64,000 nt of DNA from Oscillospiraceae bacterium (GTDB lineage Bacteria; Bacillota; Clostridia; UMGS1840), in NCBI GenBank assembly GCA_015068645.1, contig SVKD01000008.1, positions 1 through 64,000 of the forward strand. Direction: 5' to 3'. Made by a program: the position numbers and the translations under genes. The notes below the pieces were generated by a model. That model did no database searches and had not been told where the DNA came from. It saw only the letters and a list, made by a program, of their open reading frames with translations. This document shows positions 16,039-25,994 of the stretch, one piece after another. Each line of letters begins with the position of its first letter. Positions within the stretch are counted from its first letter, which is position 1.

Positions 16039-16080
16039 AAATCTCTATACTATTATATATTATATATAGGACAGATTTTT
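16039..16080 (+). promoter_or_regulatory. Intercistronic hairpin before the binding-protein gene
   Basis: AAAAATCT pairs with AGATTTTT across about 28 bases, and inside it CTATA-type strands pair with TATAG. The hairpin lies between the permease and binding-protein genes. In ABC operons such hairpins often stabilise the downstream mRNA or partly terminate transcription to balance subunits. Confidence 0.5.
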
Positions 16081-16129
16081 CAACTGTTATTTTGTAAAAA
16101 TAAAATACATATAAAAAGGAGAAAACATT

Positions 16130-18049
16130 ATGAAAACCATGAAACGAGTTCTCGCGTTGCTTTTAGTAGCAACCATGGCGTTCTCTCTTGGTGCATGTGG
16201 CAAAAAGAAGAGAGAATCTGCCGAAGTAAAATTTGATGCAAACGGCGATTACGTTGTTCCGGACAGAGTTCTGGAAATCGTAGGCTGGAACACTCAGGGT
16301 ACTGACTACGCTATGGGCGCAGACCTGGGCTTCACCGACTTAACAGCAGATTGGCTGGAAGCAAAAACCAACGTTGTTTACAAAAACATCTATGGTAATG
16401 ACAACGGTTCCTGGGATGCTAAGCTGACCAGACTGGTAACCGGTAAAAATATGCCCGACGTTGTGTTCTGTGGCGCTTTCCAGGGTCCTGCACACTTCAA
16501 CAAATTAGACGAAATGAACGTTCTGTATCACTTAACTCCCGAAATGATTCAGAAAGTAGCTCCCAACCTGTGGGCAAGAACTCCCAAGGACTGCTGGGAT
16601 GCTTTCACCGTAACCAAAGATGGCGAAACCTACATCACCGGTATTCCTTACAACATTCATGTAAGCTATGATGAACCCTTCTTAGCAGAAACTGATGAAT
16701 TCACTCCTTACACTCAGGAAGAAGTTGATTACATCAGAGAAACTCAGTTAAAATACGAAACTGACGTTACCTTCTTATCCACCCAGTGCTTATACATCCG
16801 TGACGATATTTTAAAAGATTTCTTCCCCGAAGCAAAAACCTATGATGAACTGGTAGAAATCTTAGAAGAAACCAATGCTCCTTTAGGCGATGTTATGCTG
16901 GACGTTCCGATCTACTCTACCGAAGAATTAGTAGATTTCATGTATGCTATTCAGGCGAAAAACTATAAAGTAGACGGTAAAACCGTATATCCCTTCGGTT
17001 ACAACGGTGGCGATAACTGGTTAGCATTATCTCAGTTCGGTTCCGAATTAATGGGTTACAAAAACCACAACTATTCCGGTACCATCAACTATGAAACCAA
17101 ACGTTATGAATTATTCTTACTGTCTGACATCGTGAAAGAATCTGCAAGATTGCAGAATCAGATGTTAAACGATGAAGTTATTGAATCTGAATCCTTAGCA
17201 CAGCCCACCAACTTATATCAGGAAAAAGTTATGAACGGTCAGTATGCAATTGCTGCTGTTAACACCTTCAACCAGGTTGGTAACTTAAATGACCAGCTGG
17301 AAGAAATGGGCAAACCTTTCAGATATCGTCCTTTCATTATGCAGATCCCCAACGATCCCAGATATCCTGCATTTACCGAAAAATCCATGTGGATGAACTC
17401 CTTGGCTCTGACCACCACTATGGAAGAAGGCGATGTTTATCAGTACTTAAACTGGATTGACACTCAGTACACCAGCGAATGGGAAGAAATCGCTTCTTGG
17501 GGTCCCCAGGATATGGCTAAAGATATTTGGCACGAAGAAAATGATCCGGAAACCGGCAGAACCATCAGAAAATTCAATGACGAAAGATTCAACCAGTATT
17601 TCTTAGAAGGCGATACCAACGCATTAGATGATGGTGAAACCTTAGGTTTTGGTGATACCTCCGGTTCCGAATTCCCTGTTTATGTATTAAACACTACCAA
17701 ATTCCAACCTTTAATCTACAATAGAGCACACTACTATGGCGAAACCGGTGATGGCGGCTTCAGATTCCCGCCTGAAAGCGAACACGTTAAAAACGTTGTA
17801 GCATATCCGCCCACTCAGATTTGGGCTTCTATCTACGCTGATATTCCTGAAGTTATTGAATACTGGTCTACCAGAGAACAGTGGGAATCCAAAACTCGTA
17901 TCGCTTTAGGTGCAAAACCCGGCGAATTCGAAGCTAGATGGGCTGAACTGGAAGAAACCATGAAAGGTATCGTTGATATCGAAGCTATGGAAGATGCTTG
18001 TACCAAAGCTGCAACTCCTTACATGGAAGACTTAGGAATGCTGGACTAA
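16130..18049 (+). CDS. LplA-type lipoprotein, ABC solute-binding protein
   Basis: 639 aa. It has a signal peptide with lipobox LGAC (Cys23), so it is a membrane-anchored extracellular protein. The length and two-lobe pattern fit large LplA-type oligosaccharide-binding proteins. The codon use is strongly biased (AAC, TTC, ACC, GAA, AAA), which suggests high expression. It is preceded by AAAGGAG and is the third gene of the transporter operon. It should capture the sugar released by the surface enzymes encoded downstream. Confidence 0.92.
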   Translation: MKTMKRVLALLLVATMAFSLGACGKKKRESAEVKFDANGDYVVPDRVLEIVGWNTQGTDYAMGADLGFTDLTADWLEAKTNVVYKNIYGNDNGSWDAKLTRLVTGKNMPDVVFCGAFQGPAHFNKLDEMNVLYHLTPEMIQKVAPNLWARTPKDCWDAFTVTKDGETYITGIPYNIHVSYDEPFLAETDEFTPYTQEEVDYIRETQLKYETDVTFLSTQCLYIRDDILKDFFPEAKTYDELVEILEETNAPLGDVMLDVPIYSTEELVDFMYAIQAKNYKVDGKTVYPFGYNGGDNWLALSQFGSELMGYKNHNYSGTINYETKRYELFLLSDIVKESARLQNQMLNDEVIESESLAQPTNLYQEKVMNGQYAIAAVNTFNQVGNLNDQLEEMGKPFRYRPFIMQIPNDPRYPAFTEKSMWMNSLALTTTMEEGDVYQYLNWIDTQYTSEWEEIASWGPQDMAKDIWHEENDPETGRTIRKFNDERFNQYFLEGDTNALDDGETLGFGDTSGSEFPVYVLNTTKFQPLIYNRAHYYGETGDGGFRFPPESEHVKNVVAYPPTQIWASIYADIPEVIEYWSTREQWESKTRIALGAKPGEFEARWAELEETMKGIVDIEAMEDACTKAATPYMEDLGMLD

Positions 18050-18139
18050 TTTCTGAAAGCATCCTGGAATTCCAGATGATAAGCTGACGTATCAGCAAAT
18101 GCGATATTGTTACACAACAGAAAATATGAGGAAGAATTT

Positions 18140-21100
18140 ATGAAGTTAATGAAAAAATCTTTTTGCCTGCTTTTGGCATTGATGATGCTGTTCGGCATGT
18201 CCATCATGGCAGAAGCAGAAGAGGCAACTCCCTTTAAACAGCATAATCTTCCGGGCACAATCAATATGGCAGACTTCGACTTGGGTGGTCCCGGTGTGGG
18301 CCACTCAAGAATGAATGGTCAGCCGGAATCCTATGCACAGAAGTATCGTGATGATGCTACATTGAACTTCTACACAAGCCCGGTTCTCCATATGGGTTCT
18401 ATGCCTCCCATGTGGTATCAGTATACCGTAAATGTTACCAAAGCAGGTACTTATGATATCTATGCAAGTGCAGCTGCAATGTACTCTCCCACCTTCGTTG
18501 TTAGTGTTGACGGTGTGGTAGCCGGAGAGGGCTCTGTTCCCGGTAGCGGAAACTGGTCTAACTTCTGGAGTGCAAAAGTTGCTTCTGCTGATATGACCGT
18601 GGGTAAACACGTGATTACCCTGGAACATAAAGGCGCAGGTGCTAACATTTACGAATTAAAATTCGAATATATGGGCGAACCTTCCAAAATCGACTTAGCT
18701 CCCACCGAAGGTGCATACCGTTTTCACTATCTGCCCACCAGAATTCAGGCAGAAGATTATGACGTAGATAATTTCTACAGCTTAGACGGTGAGAATGTTG
18801 GCGGTGAATACAGAAAAGATGACCCCATGGACACCGAAACCGACGAGTATGAGGAAGAATATCCCGACGGTTCCTGGGAAGAATTCGAAAGAACAACCGT
18901 AAACCTGAAACCGAAGGAATTTGTTACCTACACCGTTAAGGTTGAAAATGCAGGTGCCTATTCCTTACAGTTCAATGCAACTAAAAACAGTACTGTAACT
19001 GCTTACTTAAATGACATTGAATTAGGTATGGCTGATTTTACAGCAACCAATTATCGTGACACTTATGAAGCTGCAACTGTTTGGTTGGATAAAGGTGAAT
19101 ACAAACTGAAACTGGTTTGCCCTTCCAAGAGTGCAGCCATCGACTATATCGATTTCGTTGAAACTGATAAAGAAAGCTACACACTGGCAGACTTTATCAA
19201 ACCGGAAGAAGATACTACCGAAGAAGAAAAGATTCTGGCAAATGTTTACAAAGACATTTATGTAGCTCCTAACGGAAGCGATGAAAACGACGGTTCTAAA
19301 GCTGCTCCTTTTGCAACCTGGCAGAGAGCAAACGAAGAAGTTGCAAAATTTAATAAAGATATGACCGGCGATATCGTGGTTCATTTTGCAGGCGGTAACT
19401 ATCCCGTGAAAGAAATGATGACCATGGACGAAAAAATTAGCGGTTTCAATGGTTATAAAGTAATCTACAAAGGCGACGATCTGTTAAATCCCCCCGTATT
19501 CAACGGTGGTACTCAGATTACCGGATGGCAGCCTCAGGAAGGCACTCCCTTCTGGGTTGCTGATGCAAGCCATGTGGAAGATACCAGAAATATGTATGTG
19601 AATGAATTTCCTGCAGTTCTGGCAAAGAGCCGTTACAGATATCAGCCCAGTGAATTATATAAAATTGATGGAAGCAAATATGATTCCGACGGTTTTGTTG
19701 TTCCCTTGAGCAATTTCCCGAAAAAACTGACTCATCCGGAAGATATGATGATTGTTTGGCCTGTTCTTTGGACCACCTCCAGAACTCCGGTTGAATCCGC
19801 ATTCTATTCTGACACTTCGGTTACCTTTAAAATGACACAACCCGTGTGGACCTGTGCAACCAGCTTAGGCGGTGCCGGTCACTTGAATGTTGACCCCTCT
19901 GATACTTTCTACCTGGAAAATGCAATTGAATTGCTGGATGAACCCGGTGAATTCTTCTTTGATAAATATGACAAGAAGATTTACTACTATCCCTACCAGG
20001 AAGAAGATATGACCACTGCAGACGTTTGGGTTTCCACCACCGAAAAACTGCTCAATATGTCCGGTAGCTCCTTGATGACCAAGGTGCAGAACGTGGAATT
20101 TAATAACTTAAGATTCCAGTACGGTGCATGGAACGAGCTTTCTGAAACCGGTTTGAAAGAAAACCAGACTGACCAGTTGATTGTTGCAAGCACCAACGAT
20201 GCAGTTTGGCATAGAGAAGTTATGAAACCTGCACAGGTTACTATCGAATGTGCGCAGTATATTGACATTAAAAACTGCGAATTTGTAAACTTAGGTTCTA
20301 ACTGTCTGAATATGACCAATGGTATTTTAAATGCAAATATTGTTGGTAACTTATTTAGAGACAGTGCTGCAACCGGTTTGGTTGCTGGTAACTGGAACCA
20401 CAAGGTTGAACTTTCCGATGATCAGGAAAGATGTGAATACATCAATATTTCCAACAACTTATTCCATCGTGTGGCTTATGAACACTGTGGTTCTGCCGCA
20501 ATGGCAGTTTACTATCCCGCACACGCTACCATTGAACACAATGACGTTCGTGACGTTCCCTACACCGGTATCTCCGTTGGTTGGGGCTGGGGTGCATGGA
20601 ACCCGCCGGAAGTAAAAGATATCCACGTGTTATCCAACTACGTGGAAAACGTTACTTCTCAGAACTATGACGGTGCTCACATCTACACCTTAGGTAGAAT
20701 GGAAGACTCTACCATTAAATACAATCACTTAGTAAAATCCGGGGATACCCGTGGCGGTATTTACTTGGATGAAGCAAGTGCAGCGATCACCGTTGAAGAA
20801 AACGTTGTTCAGCGTGCAGCAAACCCCATCTTTGCACGTGCCGGCGCAATCATCAGAGATATTTATGCAAACAATAACTATGTTGATACCGATTACACCG
20901 GCTTTACTGCAGAAACTGTTGACTCTCACAGAAACAAAATTGATGTTACCTATCACATTTTAGATGGTAAATGGCCGGCAAGAGCACAGGAAATTATGGC
21001 TGATGCAGGCTTACAGGATCAGTATACTCACCTGTTAAAAGAAGCTGAATATCCCGATTGGAGAGTCTTCGCTTGGGAATACAATCCGGATTCTTTATAT

Positions 21101-22063
21101 CAGGTAGGCGTTGTTCCGGACGTAAACCGTTGGGTATTAGGTCAGGAATATGATGATTTCTTTGAAATCAGCCATGAAAAACCCACCGTATATGCAGGCG
21201 GTCACTTAGGTGACACCAAACCCGGCGAATGGGTATCTTTCAATGTTCACGTAGAAGATGAAGGCAATTATAAACTGTCTATCCGTGGTTCCGATGGTTG
21301 GACCGGCGGTGCAGATTGTACTGCAAAACTGACCTTGGATGACCAAGTAATTGCAGATGGCTTTATCATCAAACGTGGCGGTTGGGACCTGAAAAACTTT
21401 GAAGTTGGAACTGTTTATTTAACCAAAGGCGACCATGTCTTCAAAATGGAAGTTCAGGGTAACGACTGGATGGTCGGCGGCTTCATCTTTGATAACGGTA
21501 AACTGTTACCCGACGATCCCAACTTTGATGATTGTCAGCTCGTTGACCAGGAAACCTTCGTAGCACGCTTCACGGAAGGATTCCAGGATATTGACAATCA
21601 TTGGGCATACTACAACATTCTGGATATGACCGATGCAGGTTATATCAAAGGTTACGATGCATATACCTTTGGTCCTGATGATAACGTAACCTTACATCAG
21701 GCATGTATGTTGACCTTAAGAGTTATGAACGATACTTCTGATGATACCAACTGGAAAGAACAGGCAGTGGAACTGGGTATGCTCACTTCCGTAAACGAAC
21801 CCGATGCTCCTATTTCCAGAGAACGTTTCATCGATATCGTCATGAAAGCATACAAAAAAGTAGTTGGCAGTTATACCATCGTGGTTGATCACGAATACTG
21901 CACCGATGCTGATGCTATCAACGAACAGTATCGTCACGCAATCTATGGTGCAATTGATCAGGAACTGATCGAAGGTTATGAAGATGGCACTTTCCGTCCG
22001 GCAAACACCTTAAGCAGAGCTGAAGCAACCACTGTTTTATATCGTTTTACTGACAAGTTTTAA
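18140..22063 (+). CDS. SLH-anchored right-handed beta-helix protein with CBM-like modules
   Basis: 1307 aa from ATG 18140 (GAGGAAG upstream; the longer ATG at 18107 lacks a site). Order: signal peptide (1-26); two CBM6/35-like beta-sandwiches (about 40-170 and 190-340); right-handed parallel beta-helix (about 370-980) beginning DIYVAPNGSDENDGS; a third CBM-like module (about 1000-1130); and SLH repeats (1147-1307, first FQDIDNHWAYYNI, last YEDGTFRPANTLSRAEA). The helix has the GH141-like signature DGAHIYTLG (near 842) followed by GGIYLDEAS. It is probably anchored on secondary wall polymer and acts on a complex glycan. The enzyme class is inferred. Confidence 0.85.
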   Translation: MKLMKKSFCLLLALMMLFGMSIMAEAEEATPFKQHNLPGTINMADFDLGGPGVGHSRMNGQPESYAQKYRDDATLNFYTSPVLHMGSMPPMWYQYTVNVTKAGTYDIYASAAAMYSPTFVVSVDGVVAGEGSVPGSGNWSNFWSAKVASADMTVGKHVITLEHKGAGANIYELKFEYMGEPSKIDLAPTEGAYRFHYLPTRIQAEDYDVDNFYSLDGENVGGEYRKDDPMDTETDEYEEEYPDGSWEEFERTTVNLKPKEFVTYTVKVENAGAYSLQFNATKNSTVTAYLNDIELGMADFTATNYRDTYEAATVWLDKGEYKLKLVCPSKSAAIDYIDFVETDKESYTLADFIKPEEDTTEEEKILANVYKDIYVAPNGSDENDGSKAAPFATWQRANEEVAKFNKDMTGDIVVHFAGGNYPVKEMMTMDEKISGFNGYKVIYKGDDLLNPPVFNGGTQITGWQPQEGTPFWVADASHVEDTRNMYVNEFPAVLAKSRYRYQPSELYKIDGSKYDSDGFVVPLSNFPKKLTHPEDMMIVWPVLWTTSRTPVESAFYSDTSVTFKMTQPVWTCATSLGGAGHLNVDPSDTFYLENAIELLDEPGEFFFDKYDKKIYYYPYQEEDMTTADVWVSTTEKLLNMSGSSLMTKVQNVEFNNLRFQYGAWNELSETGLKENQTDQLIVASTNDAVWHREVMKPAQVTIECAQYIDIKNCEFVNLGSNCLNMTNGILNANIVGNLFRDSAATGLVAGNWNHKVELSDDQERCEYINISNNLFHRVAYEHCGSAAMAVYYPAHATIEHNDVRDVPYTGISVGWGWGAWNPPEVKDIHVLSNYVENVTSQNYDGAHIYTLGRMEDSTIKYNHLVKSGDTRGGIYLDEASAAITVEENVVQRAANPIFARAGAIIRDIYANNNYVDTDYTGFTAETVDSHRNKIDVTYHILDGKWPARAQEIMADAGLQDQYTHLLKEAEYPDWRVFAWEYNPDSLYQVGVVPDVNRWVLGQEYDDFFEISHEKPTVYAGGHLGDTKPGEWVSFNVHVEDEGNYKLSIRGSDGWTGGADCTAKLTLDDQVIADGFIIKRGGWDLKNFEVGTVYLTKGDHVFKMEVQGNDWMVGGFIFDNGKLLPDDPNFDDCQLVDQETFVARFTEGFQDIDNHWAYYNILDMTDAGYIKGYDAYTFGPDDNVTLHQACMLTLRVMNDTSDDTNWKEQAVELGMLTSVNEPDAPISRERFIDIVMKAYKKVVGSYTIVVDHEYCTDADAINEQYRHAIYGAIDQELIEGYEDGTFRPANTLSRAEATTVLYRFTDKF

Positions 22064-22088
22064 TTTATAGTTTCTAGCTTTTAGGACT

Positions 22089-22174
22089 ATCGTAAAAATG
22101 AAAATGGCTCCCTTGCCTTCAAACAAGCAGAAGGCAAGGGAAGTCTCACAACAATGTAGTACATCCTTTACGAT
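22089..22174 (+). promoter_or_regulatory. Nested intergenic hairpins
   Basis: ATCGTAAA (22089-22096) pairs with TTTACGAT (22167-22174), enclosing a perfect 12-bp stem TCCCTTGCCTTC (22109-22120) with GAAGGCAAGGGA (22130-22141). There is no T run directly after the stem, so it may be an mRNA-end stabiliser or weak terminator rather than a classic terminator. Confidence 0.55.
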
Positions 22175-22237
22175 GTTTCCCGCTATTTTTGTAAAAAAAA
22201 ATTAAAAATAAACAAAAAAAGAAAGGACATCAAGCTT

Positions 22238-25200
22238 ATGAAAAAACTCATTAGTATTTGCTTAACCATCTGTATGTTACTCAGCATGGTAAGCATCACA
22301 AACGTTTTTGCGGCTCCCACCTGGCCCGGCGCATACGGTGATTTGGGTACCGAGTACAAAAACGGCTACGTATCTACCGTGGATAGCATCAAAGGTGCAA
22401 TCCGCAATGGCGACGCTGCTGAAGCAGGCGTTGACTATCAGGCATCCTCTTCTGACCCCTGGGGTGCAGGTGGCATGTTCAACATGATTTCAGGCGACTG
22501 GGCGTACATCGTTGTTGATATGCCTTATACCGGTGTATATGCAATGCAGCTGAGAACCGAATGGACTTCCGGTTTCCCCTTTGTAATGCATGTAACCAGT
22601 GACGAAGGCTATGCAGCAGAATACAAAATCACCAACACCGGTTGGTCTTCCGGTTGCAAACAGGACCAGCCCATGTACTTAAAAGCTGGTACCAACGTGC
22701 TGAAATTCCAGCTGGTTGGTAGCAACAACGGTGGTATTTCTTCCATCGACTTTGGTGCATTAAATGCAACCAGCGCAGAAAAATCCTTAGACTTTTTACC
22801 CTTAGTAAAATTAGCAGACGATTTAGTAGTTCCTACTCCTGAACCGACTCCCGAACCGACTCCCGAACCGACTCCGAAGCCGTACTTCCCTGAAGGCTGG
22901 GACGGCGTGGTTGAAAATCATCCCGACGTAAACTTTGATGCAGAAGCACTCTATGTTGATGCATTCATGCCCAACATGTCTTCTGACGAAGGTACTGAAT
23001 TATACGGTACCGACTGGGGAACCGAAGGTTCTACCTCTATCCCCAACAAAGGTCAGCCCCTGGCTGTTTATTTAGCACCCGGTGCTTCCGTAACCTACAC
23101 TGTAAACGTAGATGCTGAAGGTGTATACGGTGCGCAGGTTAAAATGGGTACTGCAGAAGGTGAAGCTACCCTGCAGATGACCAATAACGTAAACGGCGTG
23201 GAATACATTTCTCAGCATACCTTCCCCAACCGCGGTACCTGGGTTACCACCTGGTCCAACGCTTCTGCTATTAAAGCGGACGACCTGATTTACTTACAGG
23301 CAGGCGATAACGAAATCACCATTACCAACGTTGGTAATTACGGTTGTACTTATGAAAACAACGACTTTGGTATCATTGCTGATTCTATGCAGTATATCGA
23401 TTGCGTTGGTACTCCCGAAAATCCTGCAGGTGTTGATCCTGAAGGATGGGACGGTATGGTTGACGAATTCGCAGGTTTCGCTGGCTACGACGGTTCTATT
23501 ACCGCACTTTCTTACAATGAATACATTATGCCCGTTCCCTATACCGAAAACGGTATTGATTTAGACGGTGTTTGGGTAAATTACACTGTAACCGCTCCTG
23601 CAGCTGGTATGTACTTAGTAGATGCAACTGCAGCTGACGAAGGCACTGCTACCTTAACCACCGAAGCTTTAGACTATGTAACCTTTGATTTTGCAGACTA
23701 TATGCCTGCTTACATCTATTTAGCAGAAGGCGATAACGTAATCAAAGCTACCGGTAATGCTGACTTTATCGGTGCAACCTTCTATCAGTTAAACAATTCT
23801 GAAGACTATTTAGATCAGAACAACAACGTAAACGATGCTCCCGATGAACCCATCGACTTAACTCCCAGAGTATACACCGACAGAACCAACGACAGTGGTT
23901 TCTATCAGTATGGTGCATACGAAGCAGTTGTTCAGTATGCTGGTTCTTCCATGACCTATGATGTAAGATGTGCATTCCCCGGTATCTACAGAGTACAGGC
24001 AAAAATCGGTGGTACTTCCAATGAAGGCCCCATTATTACCGTTGATACCGACGGTGACGAAGGATATCGTGCACAGTTGGCTACCACTTATGCTGATGAC
24101 TTTGGCGCTTGGAGAGCAACCGACGCAAACGGCGAATACCAGTATGTATACTTAAAAGAAGGTATCAACAAAGTTTCTGTTACCGCAGGTGGCACTCACC
24201 ACGTTCTGTGGAACTTAGAATTCAAACTGTTAAGCGAAGAAGAAAAAGCAACCATTACTATGGATGACTTAACCAAAACTCCTCCCGCTGACTTAGTAAT
24301 CAATCCTTACAACGATACCTTAACCGCTGGCGGCAAAAACTACGATTACTATCTGACCAATGCTGAAACTCCTGTTATAGGTTCTTCCATTGGTTGTCAG
24401 TTATTATCCGGTTGCTGGCAGAGATTTGAAGTAGAAGCAAGAGTTGCAGGTTACTACGATGTATACACCACTGCAGCTGTTTATGGTGCTGAAGCTACCA
24501 TCGCAGTAGAAACCAAAGATTCTATTGCAAAAGTTGATCATCCTGCAAGCCCCGATAACTACAGAACCATCAAAGGCGGCACCATTTATTTAGATGAAGG
24601 TGTAAACTCCGTTTGGGTTCAGAACTTAGGCGGCGGTTGGATGTACTTACAGAGAATTTCCTTCTCTTATGTAGAAGATACTTCTGCAGTTCTTCCCTCT
24701 GCATTTGTTCAGGCACATAACTATGTTGGTGCTCCTGCAGATTTAAGTGCAATCGAAAAATATACTGTAAGAAATAACTACTACGGTATCCACGTTGCAG
24801 ACAATAATGATACTGCAGCAAACACCTTCAAATATGAGTATACTATCAACATTCCTGCAGATGATTACTATGGTCTGGTTATGACCGCTACCGTTCCGCT
24901 GACTCCCACCGTTAAAATCACTATGAATGACGGCGTGAATGCAGAAATCGTAATGGTAGACGGCGAACTGCCTTACTTCGGTAACGAAAACGAAGTAGCA
25001 AGTGTAACCATCACTCCCGATAAAGTATTCTTACCGGCTGGTGAATACACCATGACCTTCACCTTAACCGAAAACAATGATGCAGGTGGAGATCGCTTCA
25101 TGATGACTCACGTTCACAGCTTTGAATTCACCACTCTGACTCGTCAGGATATGTTCTTAGCAGCAATGCAGTCTGCAGAAACCACTGAAGACATCGCAGA

Positions 25201-25639
25201 TGCTTTAGCAGAATTCGAAGATGTATTAACTTCCGACATCACCGTTACTCCCGAAACCGACTTCATCTATCCTGAATATGCATACAACGCATTATTAAAC
25301 TGCGCTATGTTAGAATCCGGTGCATATCAAACTTACGATGATATCAAAACTGCATACAACTTTGCAAAAGATATGATCACTGTTGCAGACGATGGTTCCG
25401 GTAACTTAGTATACACCTTCCAGGTTGGTGACTGGAACGCACCCGGCACTACTGTATTAGTTGCAGTATATACCGGCGAACAGTTATACATGATGGGCGA
25501 AGGCTATCTGGAATATGAAGAAGCAACCGGTTCTTATTTACCTGTAGAAGCTACTCTGTATGACTACGTTCCCGAAGACGGCGATACTATTAAAGTATTC
25601 GTTTGGGATAGCTTTGACGGCTTAAAACCCGTATTCTAA
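22238..25639 (+). CDS. Secreted multi-module protein without catalytic domain
   Basis: 1133 aa. Signal peptide (1-25, cleavage after NVFA). About six beta-sandwich modules follow. The first (26-190, WPGAYGDLG ... WSSGCKQDQPMYLK) is nearly the same as modules in the protein encoded at 30670, and a PTPEPTPEP linker comes after it. Then comes a helical segment (about 965-1045) and a final small beta domain ending IKVFVWDSFDGLKPVF. No beta-helix, SLH or sortase motif is present. It shares non-catalytic parts with its enzyme neighbours, so it may be a glycan-binding or scaffold partner. The function is not known. Confidence 0.8.
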   Translation: MKKLISICLTICMLLSMVSITNVFAAPTWPGAYGDLGTEYKNGYVSTVDSIKGAIRNGDAAEAGVDYQASSSDPWGAGGMFNMISGDWAYIVVDMPYTGVYAMQLRTEWTSGFPFVMHVTSDEGYAAEYKITNTGWSSGCKQDQPMYLKAGTNVLKFQLVGSNNGGISSIDFGALNATSAEKSLDFLPLVKLADDLVVPTPEPTPEPTPEPTPKPYFPEGWDGVVENHPDVNFDAEALYVDAFMPNMSSDEGTELYGTDWGTEGSTSIPNKGQPLAVYLAPGASVTYTVNVDAEGVYGAQVKMGTAEGEATLQMTNNVNGVEYISQHTFPNRGTWVTTWSNASAIKADDLIYLQAGDNEITITNVGNYGCTYENNDFGIIADSMQYIDCVGTPENPAGVDPEGWDGMVDEFAGFAGYDGSITALSYNEYIMPVPYTENGIDLDGVWVNYTVTAPAAGMYLVDATAADEGTATLTTEALDYVTFDFADYMPAYIYLAEGDNVIKATGNADFIGATFYQLNNSEDYLDQNNNVNDAPDEPIDLTPRVYTDRTNDSGFYQYGAYEAVVQYAGSSMTYDVRCAFPGIYRVQAKIGGTSNEGPIITVDTDGDEGYRAQLATTYADDFGAWRATDANGEYQYVYLKEGINKVSVTAGGTHHVLWNLEFKLLSEEEKATITMDDLTKTPPADLVINPYNDTLTAGGKNYDYYLTNAETPVIGSSIGCQLLSGCWQRFEVEARVAGYYDVYTTAAVYGAEATIAVETKDSIAKVDHPASPDNYRTIKGGTIYLDEGVNSVWVQNLGGGWMYLQRISFSYVEDTSAVLPSAFVQAHNYVGAPADLSAIEKYTVRNNYYGIHVADNNDTAANTFKYEYTINIPADDYYGLVMTATVPLTPTVKITMNDGVNAEIVMVDGELPYFGNENEVASVTITPDKVFLPAGEYTMTFTLTENNDAGGDRFMMTHVHSFEFTTLTRQDMFLAAMQSAETTEDIADALAEFEDVLTSDITVTPETDFIYPEYAYNALLNCAMLESGAYQTYDDIKTAYNFAKDMITVADDGSGNLVYTFQVGDWNAPGTTVLVAVYTGEQLYMMGEGYLEYEEATGSYLPVEATLYDYVPEDGDTIKVFVWDSFDGLKPVF

Positions 25640-25994
25640 AAAAATCTTCCTCTATTTCGCAAACCTCATCACTCGACGTACACAAGGTACGTCTTCGGAT
25701 AACCCCTGTGGGTTCGGTTTGCAAAATATAGTTTGATTTTTCTCACGTTGTTGCTTTAAAATAGCGTGAGAGCATACAAACAAAACAAACAAAAGGGACT
25801 CGGCAGGAGTGCTATGCTCCTGCCGACCCGAATGTTAAGATAGAACCCAAATCTCCCCGAGATGCAACTCTATTGAGGAAAAATTCTCCCATATTTCAGA
25901 TGACTGAGAATTTTGGAGGACGTTTCCTCTGTAGAATTGCGACATCAAAGAAATATTGAAACCCAAAAATTAATGAAAGGATTTCTTAAAATTT
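25640..25994 (+). promoter_or_regulatory. 355-bp gene-free region with four strong hairpins
   Basis: Holds (1) a three-way junction: GCAAACC (25659-25665) with GGTTTGC (25716-25722), enclosing GACGTAC/GTACGTC and AACCC/GGGTT arms; (2) TCTCACG (25741-25747) with CGTGAGA (25765-25771); (3) CGGCAGGAG (25801-25809) with CTCCTGCCG (25817-25825); (4) a long hairpin, GAGGAAAAATTCTC (25875-25888) with GAGAATTTT (25906-25914) and TTTCCTC (25923-25929). No ORF is convincing. A TTGATT-17-TTAAAA pair at 25733-25761 could be a weak promoter. Confidence 0.6.
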
